64,000 bases of DNA. Origin: FEN-1250 sp038237245. GTDB lineage: Bacteria > Gemmatimonadota > Gemmatimonadetes > Gemmatimonadales > Gemmatimonadaceae. How positions within the stretch are numbered: position 1 is the stretch's first letter; each line of letters starts with the position of its first letter. Positions 48,511-56,624 of this stretch are shown here, piece by piece. Position numbers and translations under genes: made by a program. The stretch covers positions 18,683 to 82,682 of the forward strand of contig JBBRYY010000002.1 of assembly GCA_038237245.1 (NCBI GenBank), written 5' to 3'. The notes under the pieces were generated by a model. That model did no database searches. It was given only the letters and a program-made list of their open reading frames with translations, and was not told where the DNA came from.

Positions 48511-49757
48511 TGCGCCGCCTCGTAGCCGATTATCCACTGATCCTCGTCGCGCTGCTGCTGTCGTGTTTCGGCGTCGCGATGGTCTATTCCGCCGGGCAGA
48601 CGGACATCCCGACGGCCGCCACGCACGCGTGGACGGCGCAGATTCGCTGGGTGATTCTCTCCATCGGGCTCGCCTATGCGGTGAGTCGGGCGTCGGTTCG
48701 ATTCTTCGAGTGGGCCGCGCTTCCGCTCTACATTGGCACGTGCCTCCTGCTCCTTGGCCTGCTCAAGTTCGGCGGCGGTGCAGGTGATGCTGCGAGCTCC
48801 AAGAGCTGGCTCGTCATCGCCGGCCATCGGCTCGGACAACCGGCGGAGCTCGCGAAGGTCGCGGTGATCCTCATGCTGGCGCGCGAGCTGGGAGCGCGGC
48901 GCGAGGCGCCGCGTTCGCTGCTGGAGCTCTGGAAGCCGGCGGTGGTCGTGGGCGTCCCGTGGCTGCTCATCATGCTACAGCCCGATCTCGGCAGCGGCAT
49001 GGTGTTCATCGGGATCTTCTTCGCAATGCTCTTCTGGAGTGGCGTGCCGCTGCCGCTGCTGATCCTGATTGCGTCGCCGGCGGTGAGCCTCGTGCTCGCC
49101 TTCAACACGAGTCTCTGGGGGGCGTGGTTCCTCGCGCTGCTCGCGCTCGTGCTCTGGTATCGCCCGTACATGTGGGAGGGGGTGACGCTGATGCTGGCGA
49201 ACGTCTTCATGGGCGTGCTCGCACCGATCCTGTGGGAGCGGCTCGCGCCGTATCAGCGGCATCGCTTGCAGGTCTTTCTCGATCCTTCCATCGATCCGCG
49301 CAACTCCGGATGGCACGTCATCCAGTCGCAGGTCGCGATCGGGTCGGGCGGATGGATCGGGAAAGGATTTCTCGCCGGCACCCAGAAGCGCCTCGCCTTC
49401 CTCCCCGAGCAACACACCGATTTCATCTTCGCGGTGGTCGGCGAGGAGCTCGGGCTTCTCGGAGTCACCGTCGCGCTGTCGCTCTTCCTCTTTCTTGTCC
49501 TGCGCGCGGTGCGCATCGCGTCGAATGCGAACGACTCATTCGGCAGTCTCGTCGCTTTCGGGCTGGCGGCGAGCTGGCTCGTGCATGTGTCGGTGAACGT
49601 CGGCATGACGCTCAACCTCATGCCGATCACGGGGATTCCGCTTCCATTTTTCAGTTACGGCGGGTCGTTCATGCTCGCGTGTTGGCTGTCGATCGGGCTG
49701 ATGACGCGAATTTCGAGCGAGGGACGTGGCGGACGCGTAGGAGAGCTCGCGATCTAG
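48510..49757 (+). CDS. rodA: Rod shape protein RodA (SEDS glycosyltransferase)
   Basis: 415 residues; ATG overlaps the PBP2 stop by one base. About ten membrane helices. SEDS features: Gln-Pro-Ala-Glu-Leu-Ala-Lys, Gln-Pro-Asp-Leu-Gly-Ser-Gly, His-Val-Ile-Gln-Ser-Gln-Val-Ala-Ile-Gly-Ser-Gly-Gly, Leu-Pro-Glu-Gln-His-Thr-Asp-Phe-Ile-Phe, and Phe-Phe-Ser-Tyr-Gly-Gly-Ser near the end. The catalytic Asp of the lipid II polymerase lies in the large loop. A slightly longer N-terminal loop region (about 95-105) is Gly/Ala rich. Confidence 0.96.
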   Translation: MRRLVADYPLILVALLLSCFGVAMVYSAGQTDIPTAATHAWTAQIRWVILSIGLAYAVSRASVRFFEWAALPLYIGTCLLLLGLLKFGGGAGDAASSKSWLVIAGHRLGQPAELAKVAVILMLARELGARREAPRSLLELWKPAVVVGVPWLLIMLQPDLGSGMVFIGIFFAMLFWSGVPLPLLILIASPAVSLVLAFNTSLWGAWFLALLALVLWYRPYMWEGVTLMLANVFMGVLAPILWERLAPYQRHRLQVFLDPSIDPRNSGWHVIQSQVAIGSGGWIGKGFLAGTQKRLAFLPEQHTDFIFAVVGEELGLLGVTVALSLFLFLVLRAVRIASNANDSFGSLVAFGLAASWLVHVSVNVGMTLNLMPITGIPLPFFSYGGSFMLACWLSIGLMTRISSEGRGGRVGELAI

Positions 49758-49828
49758 CCTCTCGTGCAGCGGGGAAGGCACTCGCTGCTCCGCTTGCCCG
49801 AAGCTGACCAATCGGCCAGATTTCCCGA

Positions 49829-50692
49829 ATGGCCTGGTTTCGTAAAGAGCGGAAGCCCCGGCAGCCGCGACGCGAAAAATTAGAGATCCCGCCCGATGCG
49901 TGGGAGAAGTGCGAGGCGTGCGGGCACACGGATCTCAGAGAGAAGTTCATCCGCAATCTCAATGTCTGCCCGAACTGCGACTTTCATCGTCGCATTCGTG
50001 CGGTGGATTACGTCAATCTGTTGCTCGACGACAACAGCTATGACGAGCTCGATGTCGACATCCGCTCGGTCGATCCGCTCTCCTTTCCCGAGTATCCGGC
50101 ACGCCTGAAAAAGGCGCTCGCCAATGCGGGCGACTACGATGCGCTGATGTCCGTCTCCGGGAATCTCGGCGGGATGCCGATCAACCTCGGCGTCATGGAC
50201 TTCGCATTCATGGGCGGGTCGATGGGATCCGTCGTTGGAGCGAAGATCGCGCGCCTCGGTCAGCGCTCGCTCGAGCGCAAATATCCGCTCGTGCTCATCT
50301 CGGCATCCGGCGGCGCGCGCATGCAGGAGGGGGTGCTGTCACTCATGCAGATGGCGAAGACCTCCGCGCTACTCGCCCAGCTGGCGGAGCGGCGCATTCC
50401 CTACGTCTCGATCCTCACGAATCCGACGACGGGCGGCGTCAGCGCCAGCTTCGCGATGCTCGGCGATGCGATCGTGGCGGAGCCGGGGGCCGTGATCGGT
50501 TTCGCGGGTCCGCGCGTGATCAAGCAGACGATCGGGCAGGATCTGCCCGAGGGCTTCCAGACGGCGGAGTTCCTGCTCGATCATGGAATGCTGGACGTCG
50601 TGTCGCACAGGCGCGATCTGAAGAGCTCCGTAGGCGGGTTGCTGCGGCACATGAGCGGACAGCCCGCCGCGACGAGTTGGGTGTCGCCCTGA
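49829..50692 (+). CDS. accD: Acetyl-CoA carboxylase carboxyltransferase subunit beta
   Basis: 287 residues. Makes malonyl-CoA for fatty acids with AccA (not in this window). N-terminal zinc ribbon Cys-Glu-Ala-Cys and Cys-Pro-Asn-Cys (about 28-50). Carboxyltransferase motifs are Ser-Ala-Ser-Gly-Gly-Ala-Arg-Met-Gln-Glu and Pro-Thr-Thr-Gly-Gly-Val-Ser-Ala-Ser. No Shine-Dalgarno sequence is evident. A TTGCCC...17 bp...CAGATT pair ends 6 bases before the ATG, so a leaderless start is possible. Confidence 0.96.
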   Translation: MAWFRKERKPRQPRREKLEIPPDAWEKCEACGHTDLREKFIRNLNVCPNCDFHRRIRAVDYVNLLLDDNSYDELDVDIRSVDPLSFPEYPARLKKALANAGDYDALMSVSGNLGGMPINLGVMDFAFMGGSMGSVVGAKIARLGQRSLERKYPLVLISASGGARMQEGVLSLMQMAKTSALLAQLAERRIPYVSILTNPTTGGVSASFAMLGDAIVAEPGAVIGFAGPRVIKQTIGQDLPEGFQTAEFLLDHGMLDVVSHRRDLKSSVGGLLRHMSGQPAATSWVSP

Positions 50693-50756
50693 TCGACGCT
50701 GGCTTCGCGGCGCGCTCGCCGCGTACGATGGTGCTAGTGGTGCTAGTTTAGCGCGA

Positions 50757-52052
50757 ATGAACGAGTCGTCCGGAACGTCCGCCTACGCAACCGCGCTGGA
50801 CTATCTCTTCGCGCGTGTCTCGGGCGGATGGAAGATGGGGCTCGAGCGCACTGCCGAGCTGCTGTCGCTCCTCGGTGATCCGCATACGCGCGTGCGGGCC
50901 TTCCACGTCGCCGGTACGAACGGGAAGGGGAGTGTCATCAGTACACTCGAGGCGCTGCTGCGCGGACTCGGCCTTCGCGTCGGCAAGTACACATCGCCGC
51001 ATCTCATCGATTTCCGCGAGCGTATCGCCGTGAATGGCGTGCCGATGAGCGAGGACGACGTCGTGGAGTTCATCGAGCGGTGGACGCCCGATGTGGAGCG
51101 CCTCGGTGCGACATTCTTCGAGGCGACGACGGCGATGGCCTTCGATCACTTCGTGCGCGAGAGGGTAGACGTTGCGGTAATCGAGGTTGGGCTCGGCGGA
51201 CGGCTCGATAGCACGAACGTCATCACCCCGGTTGCCGCCGGCGTGTCGTCGATCGGCATCGACCACGTGCAGTACCTCGGCGACACGCTGGAGCTCATCG
51301 CGCGCGAGAAGGCGGGGATCTTCAAGCGCGGCGTGCCCGCGATCATCGGCGAAAGCGATCCGAAGCTGCGCGCATTTCTCGTCGAGCTCGCGTACGACGC
51401 GGGTGCGACGCCCGTGCGTCCTGTGGCGGACGAGTGGACGATATCCGGGATCTCGGTCTCGCTCGAGGGAACGCGGTTCACGCTGCGCACGGAGCGAGGG
51501 GAGCAGAAGCTGCGCACACCGCTCATCGGCAGGCATCAGGCGATGAACGCGGCGACGGCGCTGTCGATGATCGAGAGCGCGGGGCCGCCCTACGCCGCGG
51601 CCGCGCTCCATCCGCAGGCGGCGCTCGATCGCGTGCGCATCGCGGGGCGCTTCCAGAGCGTGGGCTCGATCATCTTCGACGTCGCGCACAACCCCGCGGG
51701 ATGTGCGGTGCTCTGCGAGACGCTTGAGGCGGTGAAGCCGGCGCGACCGGTCACCTGCCTGATGACGGCGCTTCGCGACAAGGACTGGAAGGCGATGATG
51801 ATGACGCTCGCGCCGCTGGTCGATCGCTTCGTTCTTGCATCGCCGCCAAGCGTGCCGGCGGATCGCGCGTGGCCGCTGGAGGAGGCGCTGGCTTTCGCAA
51901 TCCAGCACGGCTGGAAGGCGACGGCGGAGCCGGGCTTCGACCGCGCGCTCGCGGACGCGCGCACCGGGAGCGGAACGACGCTGATCACCGGCTCATTTCA
52001 CACTGTTGGCGACGCCATGGCGCGCTTGCAGGTGTCTCCGCTCGTTGCGTAG
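50757..52052 (+). CDS. folC: Folylpolyglutamate/dihydrofolate synthase
   Basis: 431 residues. A Mur-ligase-type ATPase that adds glutamate to folates and, in many bacteria, makes dihydrofolate. Motifs: Gly-Thr-Asn-Gly-Lys-Gly-Ser-Val (P-loop), Tyr-Thr-Ser-Pro-His-Leu, Gly-Leu-Gly-Gly-Arg-Leu-Asp-Ser-Thr-Asn, and the C-terminal Asp-Val-Ala-His-Asn-Pro. The accD-folC order is common. The bifunctional activity is assumed from the family. Confidence 0.94.
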   Translation: MNESSGTSAYATALDYLFARVSGGWKMGLERTAELLSLLGDPHTRVRAFHVAGTNGKGSVISTLEALLRGLGLRVGKYTSPHLIDFRERIAVNGVPMSEDDVVEFIERWTPDVERLGATFFEATTAMAFDHFVRERVDVAVIEVGLGGRLDSTNVITPVAAGVSSIGIDHVQYLGDTLELIAREKAGIFKRGVPAIIGESDPKLRAFLVELAYDAGATPVRPVADEWTISGISVSLEGTRFTLRTERGEQKLRTPLIGRHQAMNAATALSMIESAGPPYAAAALHPQAALDRVRIAGRFQSVGSIIFDVAHNPAGCAVLCETLEAVKPARPVTCLMTALRDKDWKAMMMTLAPLVDRFVLASPPSVPADRAWPLEEALAFAIQHGWKATAEPGFDRALADARTGSGTTLITGSFHTVGDAMARLQVSPLVA

Positions 52053-52055
52053 ATT
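52026..52055 (+). promoter_or_regulatory. Candidate promoter for leaderless hisS transcript
   Basis: TTGCAG (52026-52031), 18-bp spacer, TAGATT (52050-52055). The ATG at 52062 lies 7 bases after the -10, at the expected +1. No Shine-Dalgarno sequence is present. Confidence 0.4.
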
Positions 52056-52061
52056 CCCGTG

Positions 52062-53342
52062 ATGTCCCCCGGCGCATTACCAGGTTTTCGCGACTTCTAT
52101 CCCACTGAGCTCGCGGAGCGATCGTACATCTTCCGAGGATGGCGGGACGTCGCGCGCCGGTACGGCTTCGTCGAGTACGACGGGCCGCCGCTCGAGCCCC
52201 TCGATCTGTACACGAAGAAGAGCGGCGCCGAGATCGTGGAGCAGCTCTACAACTTCACGGACAAGGGCGGGCGCGAGATCGCGCTGCGACCCGAGATGAC
52301 TCCGACGCTGGCGCGCATGGTGGCCGCGCGCGCAAACGCGATGCGGAAGCCCGTGCGCTGGTTCTCGATTCCACAGCTTTTTCGCTATGAGCGGGCGCAG
52401 CGTGGCCGGCTCCGCGAGCACTTCCAGCTGAACATGGACATCATCGGCGAGGCGGATGGCAGCGCCGACGCCGAGCTCCTCGCGGCGGCGATCGACGTGA
52501 TGCGCGTGTTCGGGCTCACGAGCGAGGACGTGGTCGCGCGGGTGTCGGATCGACGGCTGCTCAACGCGCTGCTGCGCGGCATAGGGATCACAGAGGCACA
52601 GCTTCCGGCGGCGTATGCAGCGCTCGACAAGCTCGATCGCGACCCGCGCGATGTGCTGCAGCAACGACTCGCTGCCGCGGGGCTCAGCGATGAGACGTCG
52701 GCACAGCTCTTCGCACTCGCCGGCGCGACCGCGGACGAAGAGGCCTTCACGCAGCTCGTGCGGGCGGCCGGGGCACTCGAAGAGTGGGACACCCTCCGCC
52801 GCTACCTCGACCATCTCGAATCGCTCGGGGTGCGCGACTGGGTACGCCTCGATCTCTCGATCGTGCGCGGGCTCGCGTACTACACCGGCATCGTCTTCGA
52901 GCTGTTCGACGCGAAGGGTGAGCTGCGGGCGATCTGTGGCGGCGGTCGTTACGACACACTGCTCGAGTCGCTCGGCGGCGTCAGTCTCCCCGCGCTCGGC
53001 TTTGGAATGGGTGACGTCGTGCTCGGTGAGCTGCTGCGCGTGCGCGGAAAGATGCCCGCGGCGGAACCGGTGGTGGATGTGTGGGTGGCGTACGGCGAAT
53101 CGGGCGGCGTGGAGGATGCGATGGGTGTTGCGGCGAAGCTTCGCGCGCGCGGCCGCAGTGTCGAGTACGCGCTCGGCAACCAGAAGCTCGCGCGGCAGCT
53201 CAAGGCTGCGTATGCCGCCGGCGCACTGCACACCGTCGTGGTCGCGACGCCGGAGCTCGGCTCTGGCGAAGCGATGGTGAGGCGCATGGACGAGAAGACC
53301 GAGCGCAAAGTGCTGCTCGACGCATGGCTCGAGGAAGGATGA
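52062..53342 (+). CDS. hisS: Histidyl-tRNA synthetase
   Basis: 426 residues from the ATG at 52062 (GTG three bases earlier is in frame). A class II enzyme. It starts with Leu-Pro-Gly-Phe-Arg-Asp-Phe-Tyr-Pro; motif 2 is Phe-Arg-Tyr-Glu-Arg-Ala-Gln-Arg-Gly-Arg-Leu-Arg-Glu-His-Phe-Gln. His-specific Leu-Ala-Tyr-Tyr-Thr-Gly-Ile-Val-Phe-Glu and Gly-Gly-Gly-Arg-Tyr-Asp are also present. A C-terminal anticodon domain follows (about 330-426). HisZ lacks parts of these, so hisS is preferred. Confidence 0.95.
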   Translation: MSPGALPGFRDFYPTELAERSYIFRGWRDVARRYGFVEYDGPPLEPLDLYTKKSGAEIVEQLYNFTDKGGREIALRPEMTPTLARMVAARANAMRKPVRWFSIPQLFRYERAQRGRLREHFQLNMDIIGEADGSADAELLAAAIDVMRVFGLTSEDVVARVSDRRLLNALLRGIGITEAQLPAAYAALDKLDRDPRDVLQQRLAAAGLSDETSAQLFALAGATADEEAFTQLVRAAGALEEWDTLRRYLDHLESLGVRDWVRLDLSIVRGLAYYTGIVFELFDAKGELRAICGGGRYDTLLESLGGVSLPALGFGMGDVVLGELLRVRGKMPAAEPVVDVWVAYGESGGVEDAMGVAAKLRARGRSVEYALGNQKLARQLKAAYAAGALHTVVVATPELGSGEAMVRRMDEKTERKVLLDAWLEEG

Positions 53343-53366
53343 GCGGGATCTCTACACACGGAAGTA

Positions 53367-54836
53367 ATGGCTGACGACAAGAAGCTGACCACGCGCAAGT
53401 CCGACTTCAGCGCGTGGTACAATGAGGTGGTGTTGCGAGCGGAGCTCGCCGACTACTCGCCGGTGCGCGGATGCATGGTCATCCGCCCTGACGGCTACGG
53501 CATCTGGGAGCGCATGCAGCGTGCGCTCGACGACATGTTCAAGGCGACGGGACATCGCAACGCGTATTTTCCTCTGCTGATTCCGCAAAGCTTCCTGAGC
53601 AAGGAAGCCGAGCACGTGGAAGGGTTTGCGCCGGAGCTCGCGGTCGTCACGCACGGCGGCGGCAAGGAGTTGGAAGAGCCGCTGGTCATCCGTCCGACAT
53701 CCGAGACGATCATCTACGCGATGTTCGCGAAGTGGGTGCAGAGCTATCGCGACCTTCCGCTGCTGATCAACCAGTGGGCGAACGTCGTACGGTGGGAGAT
53801 GCGCACGCGGCTCTTTCTCCGCACGCTCGAGTTCCTCTGGCAGGAGGGGCACACGGCGCACGCGACGCACGATGAGGCCGAGGAAGAGACGCGGAAGATG
53901 GTCGGTATCTATCGCGACTTCATGGAAGGGTACATGGCGATGCCCGTAATCACCGGGCAGAAGACCAATTCGGAGCGCTTCGCCGGTGCGCTGCGCACGT
54001 ACTCGTGCGAAGCCATGATGCAGGACAACAAGGCGCTCCAGGCCGGCACGTCGCACAATCTCGGGCAGAACTTCTCGAAGGTGTTCGAGCTCAAATATCA
54101 GACGGAGACCGGAGGCGAGGAGTTCGCGTGGAACACGAGCTGGGGCGTCTCGACGCGGCTGATCGGCGGGCTCGTGATGACGCACGGCGACGACAAGGGA
54201 ATCCGGGTGCCGCCGCTGCTCGCGCCCACGGAGATCGTCATCGTCCCGATCTGGCGCACCGACGAGGACAAGGCGCGCGTGCTCGAAGCGGCGCGCAAGC
54301 TTCAGACATCGCTCACCGATTGGGAGCACCGTGCGCCGAACCGGCTCCGTGTGCACCTCGACGCGCGCGACAACATGAAGCCCGGCGCGAAGTACTACGA
54401 GTGGGAGCTGCGCGGCGTGCCGCTGCGGCTCGAGCTCGGACCCCGCGACGTGGACGCGAATCAGTGCGTGCTCGTCCGGCGCGACACCGGCACGAAAGAG
54501 ACCGTCTCGCTCGAAACGGTGGGCGAGGATGCCGAGGGACTGCTCGAGAAGATGCAGGACGAGATGCTCGTCGCGGCGCGCGACCGTCGCGAGGCGAACA
54601 GCATACGCGGCGAGATCACCTGGGCGCGATTCGTCGAGGTGATGGAAGGCGAGGGAGCCTTCGTCTACGCGGGATGGTGCGGGAGCGAGGAGTGCGAGCG
54701 TCAGATCAAGGAAGAGACGAAGGCGACGATTCGCGTGCTGCCAGACGAGGAGTTCCGATCGTCGGAGCCGGCGACCACATGTCTCAAGTGCGGTAAACCC
54801 TCAACCGTCGAGGCGTTGTGGGCCAAAGCGTACTGA
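53367..54836 (+). CDS. proS: Prolyl-tRNA synthetase, archaeal/eukaryotic type
   Basis: 489 residues. A class II enzyme of the short form: no INS editing domain, but a C-terminal zinc-like domain (Cys-Gly-Ser-Glu-Glu-Cys, then Cys-Leu-Lys-Cys) and a final Ala-Tyr. Motifs: Met-Val-Ile-Arg-Pro-Asp-Gly-Tyr, Pro-Thr-Ser-Glu-Thr and Trp-Glu-Met-Arg-Thr-Arg-Leu-Phe-Leu-Arg-Thr. Bacterial lineages with this type include Thermus, Mycoplasma and several soil phyla. It overlaps lysA by 19 bp. Confidence 0.95.
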   Translation: MADDKKLTTRKSDFSAWYNEVVLRAELADYSPVRGCMVIRPDGYGIWERMQRALDDMFKATGHRNAYFPLLIPQSFLSKEAEHVEGFAPELAVVTHGGGKELEEPLVIRPTSETIIYAMFAKWVQSYRDLPLLINQWANVVRWEMRTRLFLRTLEFLWQEGHTAHATHDEAEEETRKMVGIYRDFMEGYMAMPVITGQKTNSERFAGALRTYSCEAMMQDNKALQAGTSHNLGQNFSKVFELKYQTETGGEEFAWNTSWGVSTRLIGGLVMTHGDDKGIRVPPLLAPTEIVIVPIWRTDEDKARVLEAARKLQTSLTDWEHRAPNRLRVHLDARDNMKPGAKYYEWELRGVPLRLELGPRDVDANQCVLVRRDTGTKETVSLETVGEDAEGLLEKMQDEMLVAARDRREANSIRGEITWARFVEVMEGEGAFVYAGWCGSEECERQIKEETKATIRVLPDEEFRSSEPATTCLKCGKPSTVEALWAKAY

Positions 54837-56107
54837 CGCCGTCGGGATTCTCACGAACGTCGAGCGGAGAGCTGGTGTGCGAAGGTGTATCGCTCGAAGC
54901 GATTGCCGAGGCGGTAGGAACGCCGACGTACGTCTACAGCACGCGCGCGATTCGCGATCAGTACGACGCGCTCGACCGTGCACTAACGCCCGTGCCACAC
55001 CGGCTGCACTTCAGCGCGAAAGCGAACTCCAACCTTGCAGTGCTCCGGCTGCTGCAGGAGCGCGGTGCCGGCGTCGACATCGTCTCGGGAGGCGAGCTTT
55101 ATCGGGCGCAACTCGCTGGCTTCAGCTCGGACGCACTCGTATTCAGCGGGGTGGGAAAGTCGCCGCAGGAGCTGCGCGAGGCGCTCGCAGCGGGGATCCT
55201 GATGTTCAATGTCGAGTCCTTCTTCGAGCTCGAGCAGCTGAACGCGATCGCCGGGGAGCTGGGGCTGCGCGCGCCGGTCGCGCTTCGGGTGAATCCCGAG
55301 GTGAAGGTCGACACCCCGCATCACTATACTCGCACGGGCGAGCGTGGAAACAAGTTCGGCATCCCGTTCGATGAGGCGCTCGATGCGGCGCGGCGCGCGC
55401 TCGCGATGCCGAACATCGCGCTGCGCGGGCTCGACATGCACATCGGCTCGCAGGTCTTCCAGCTCGAGCCGTATCGCGACGGGCTCGTACGCCTGCTCGA
55501 GCTCTACGAGCAGATGAAGGCGATGGGCGCGACCGAGATTCGCTACCTCGACATCGGGGGCGGCTTTGCGGTCACCTACGACGACGAGCAGCCGATGGAT
55601 CTCGATGCGCTCGCAGCCGCGCTCCTCCCGAAGATTCAGAAGTCCGGGCTGTCGCTCATCGTCGAGCCCGGTCGCTTCATCGTCGGCAATGCGGGAGTCC
55701 TGCTCGCGCGCGTCCTGCATCGCAAGAAAGCCGGAACGAAGGAATACATCATCACGGACGCGGGGATGAACGATCTCGTGCGCCCATCGCACTACGACGC
55801 GTACCACGCCATCGAGGCAGTCCATGCGCGGGATACGAAATCCGTAGTCGATGTCGTCGGCCCGGTGTGCGAAAGCGGAGATTTCTTCGCGCTCGATCGC
55901 GAGGTCGAAGATGTCGAAGCGGGCGACCTCGTCGTCGTGCGCACCACCGGCGCGTACGGCTATGTGATGTCGTTCAATTACAACTCGCGCCCGCGTGTGG
56001 CCGAGGTGCTGGTGGATGGCGACAAGTTCGCCGTCGTAACTCGGCGTGAGAATTACGAGGATCTCGTTCGCCTCGAGCCCCAACATCTCGACTGGAGAAC
56101 AGACTGA
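54818..56107 (+). CDS. lysA: Diaminopimelate decarboxylase
   Basis: 429 residues, GTG start inside the end of proS. PLP enzyme converting meso-DAP to lysine. PLP-Lys in Phe-Ser-Ala-Lys-Ala-Asn-Ser-Asn; His-Ile-Gly-Ser-Gln; Leu-Asp-Ile-Gly-Gly-Gly-Phe; Glu-Pro-Gly-Arg-Phe; and Gly-Pro-Val-Cys-Glu-Ser-Gly-Asp with the substrate Cys/Glu. It completes the DAP-lysine route whose earlier genes are at 9.5-12.5 kb. Confidence 0.97.
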   Translation: MGQSVLTPSGFSRTSSGELVCEGVSLEAIAEAVGTPTYVYSTRAIRDQYDALDRALTPVPHRLHFSAKANSNLAVLRLLQERGAGVDIVSGGELYRAQLAGFSSDALVFSGVGKSPQELREALAAGILMFNVESFFELEQLNAIAGELGLRAPVALRVNPEVKVDTPHHYTRTGERGNKFGIPFDEALDAARRALAMPNIALRGLDMHIGSQVFQLEPYRDGLVRLLELYEQMKAMGATEIRYLDIGGGFAVTYDDEQPMDLDALAAALLPKIQKSGLSLIVEPGRFIVGNAGVLLARVLHRKKAGTKEYIITDAGMNDLVRPSHYDAYHAIEAVHARDTKSVVDVVGPVCESGDFFALDREVEDVEAGDLVVVRTTGAYGYVMSFNYNSRPRVAEVLVDGDKFAVVTRRENYEDLVRLEPQHLDWRTD

Positions 56108-56616
56108 TGCGTGTTGGAGTCCTCTCGGATTCTCACGACCGGGTGCCGGCGATCGCCGAGTTCGCGAAGCTCTTTCGCGAAGCCGGAGTCGCGATCGTGT
56201 TGCACGCCGGCGACCACTGCTCGCCGTTCTCGCTCTCGCCGCTACTCGCGGCCGACCTTCCGTTTGCCGGCGTCTTCGGTCGCAACGACGGCGACCATCA
56301 GGGGTTACTCACCGAAGCCTCGAAGGGGATGGGGACGGAGCTCTACGACTCGCCCCACTCGGTGGACGTCGCCGGAGTGCGGCTCCTGCTCATCCACGAC
56401 CTGAGCGACGTGGCCGAGCGATCAGTGGACGCGCACGCGGTGGTGATCCACGGATGCTCGCACATCAAGCAGTCGCACACATCGGGATCGACGCTGCTGC
56501 TCAACCCCGGCGAGGCGTGTGGATGGCTGTTCGGCGTCCCGACGGCCGCAGTGCTCGATCTCGAGACGTTGAAGGTCGACTTTCTCACGCTCGACGAGGC
56601 CGAGTGGAAGCGATAG
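56107..56616 (+). CDS. YfcE/MJ0936-type metallophosphoesterase
   Basis: 169 residues; ATG overlaps the lysA stop by one base. A dimetal phosphodiesterase: Ser-Asp-Ser-His-Asp-Arg, His-Ala-Gly-Asp-His, Gly-Arg-Asn-Asp-Gly-Asp and Ile-His-Gly-Cys-Ser-His are the metal-ligand motifs. Relatives act on model phosphodiesters; the natural substrate is unknown. Between lysA and guaA with short gaps, so part of that transcript. Confidence 0.88.
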   Translation: MRVGVLSDSHDRVPAIAEFAKLFREAGVAIVLHAGDHCSPFSLSPLLAADLPFAGVFGRNDGDHQGLLTEASKGMGTELYDSPHSVDVAGVRLLLIHDLSDVAERSVDAHAVVIHGCSHIKQSHTSGSTLLLNPGEACGWLFGVPTAAVLDLETLKVDFLTLDEAEWKR

Positions 56617-56624
56617 GCGCGGGG

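Noticed and set aside
52062..53342. hisZ (regulatory paralogue) instead of hisS.
   Set aside because: Motifs for histidine binding and the anticodon domain are intact, and the gene is followed by another synthetase.
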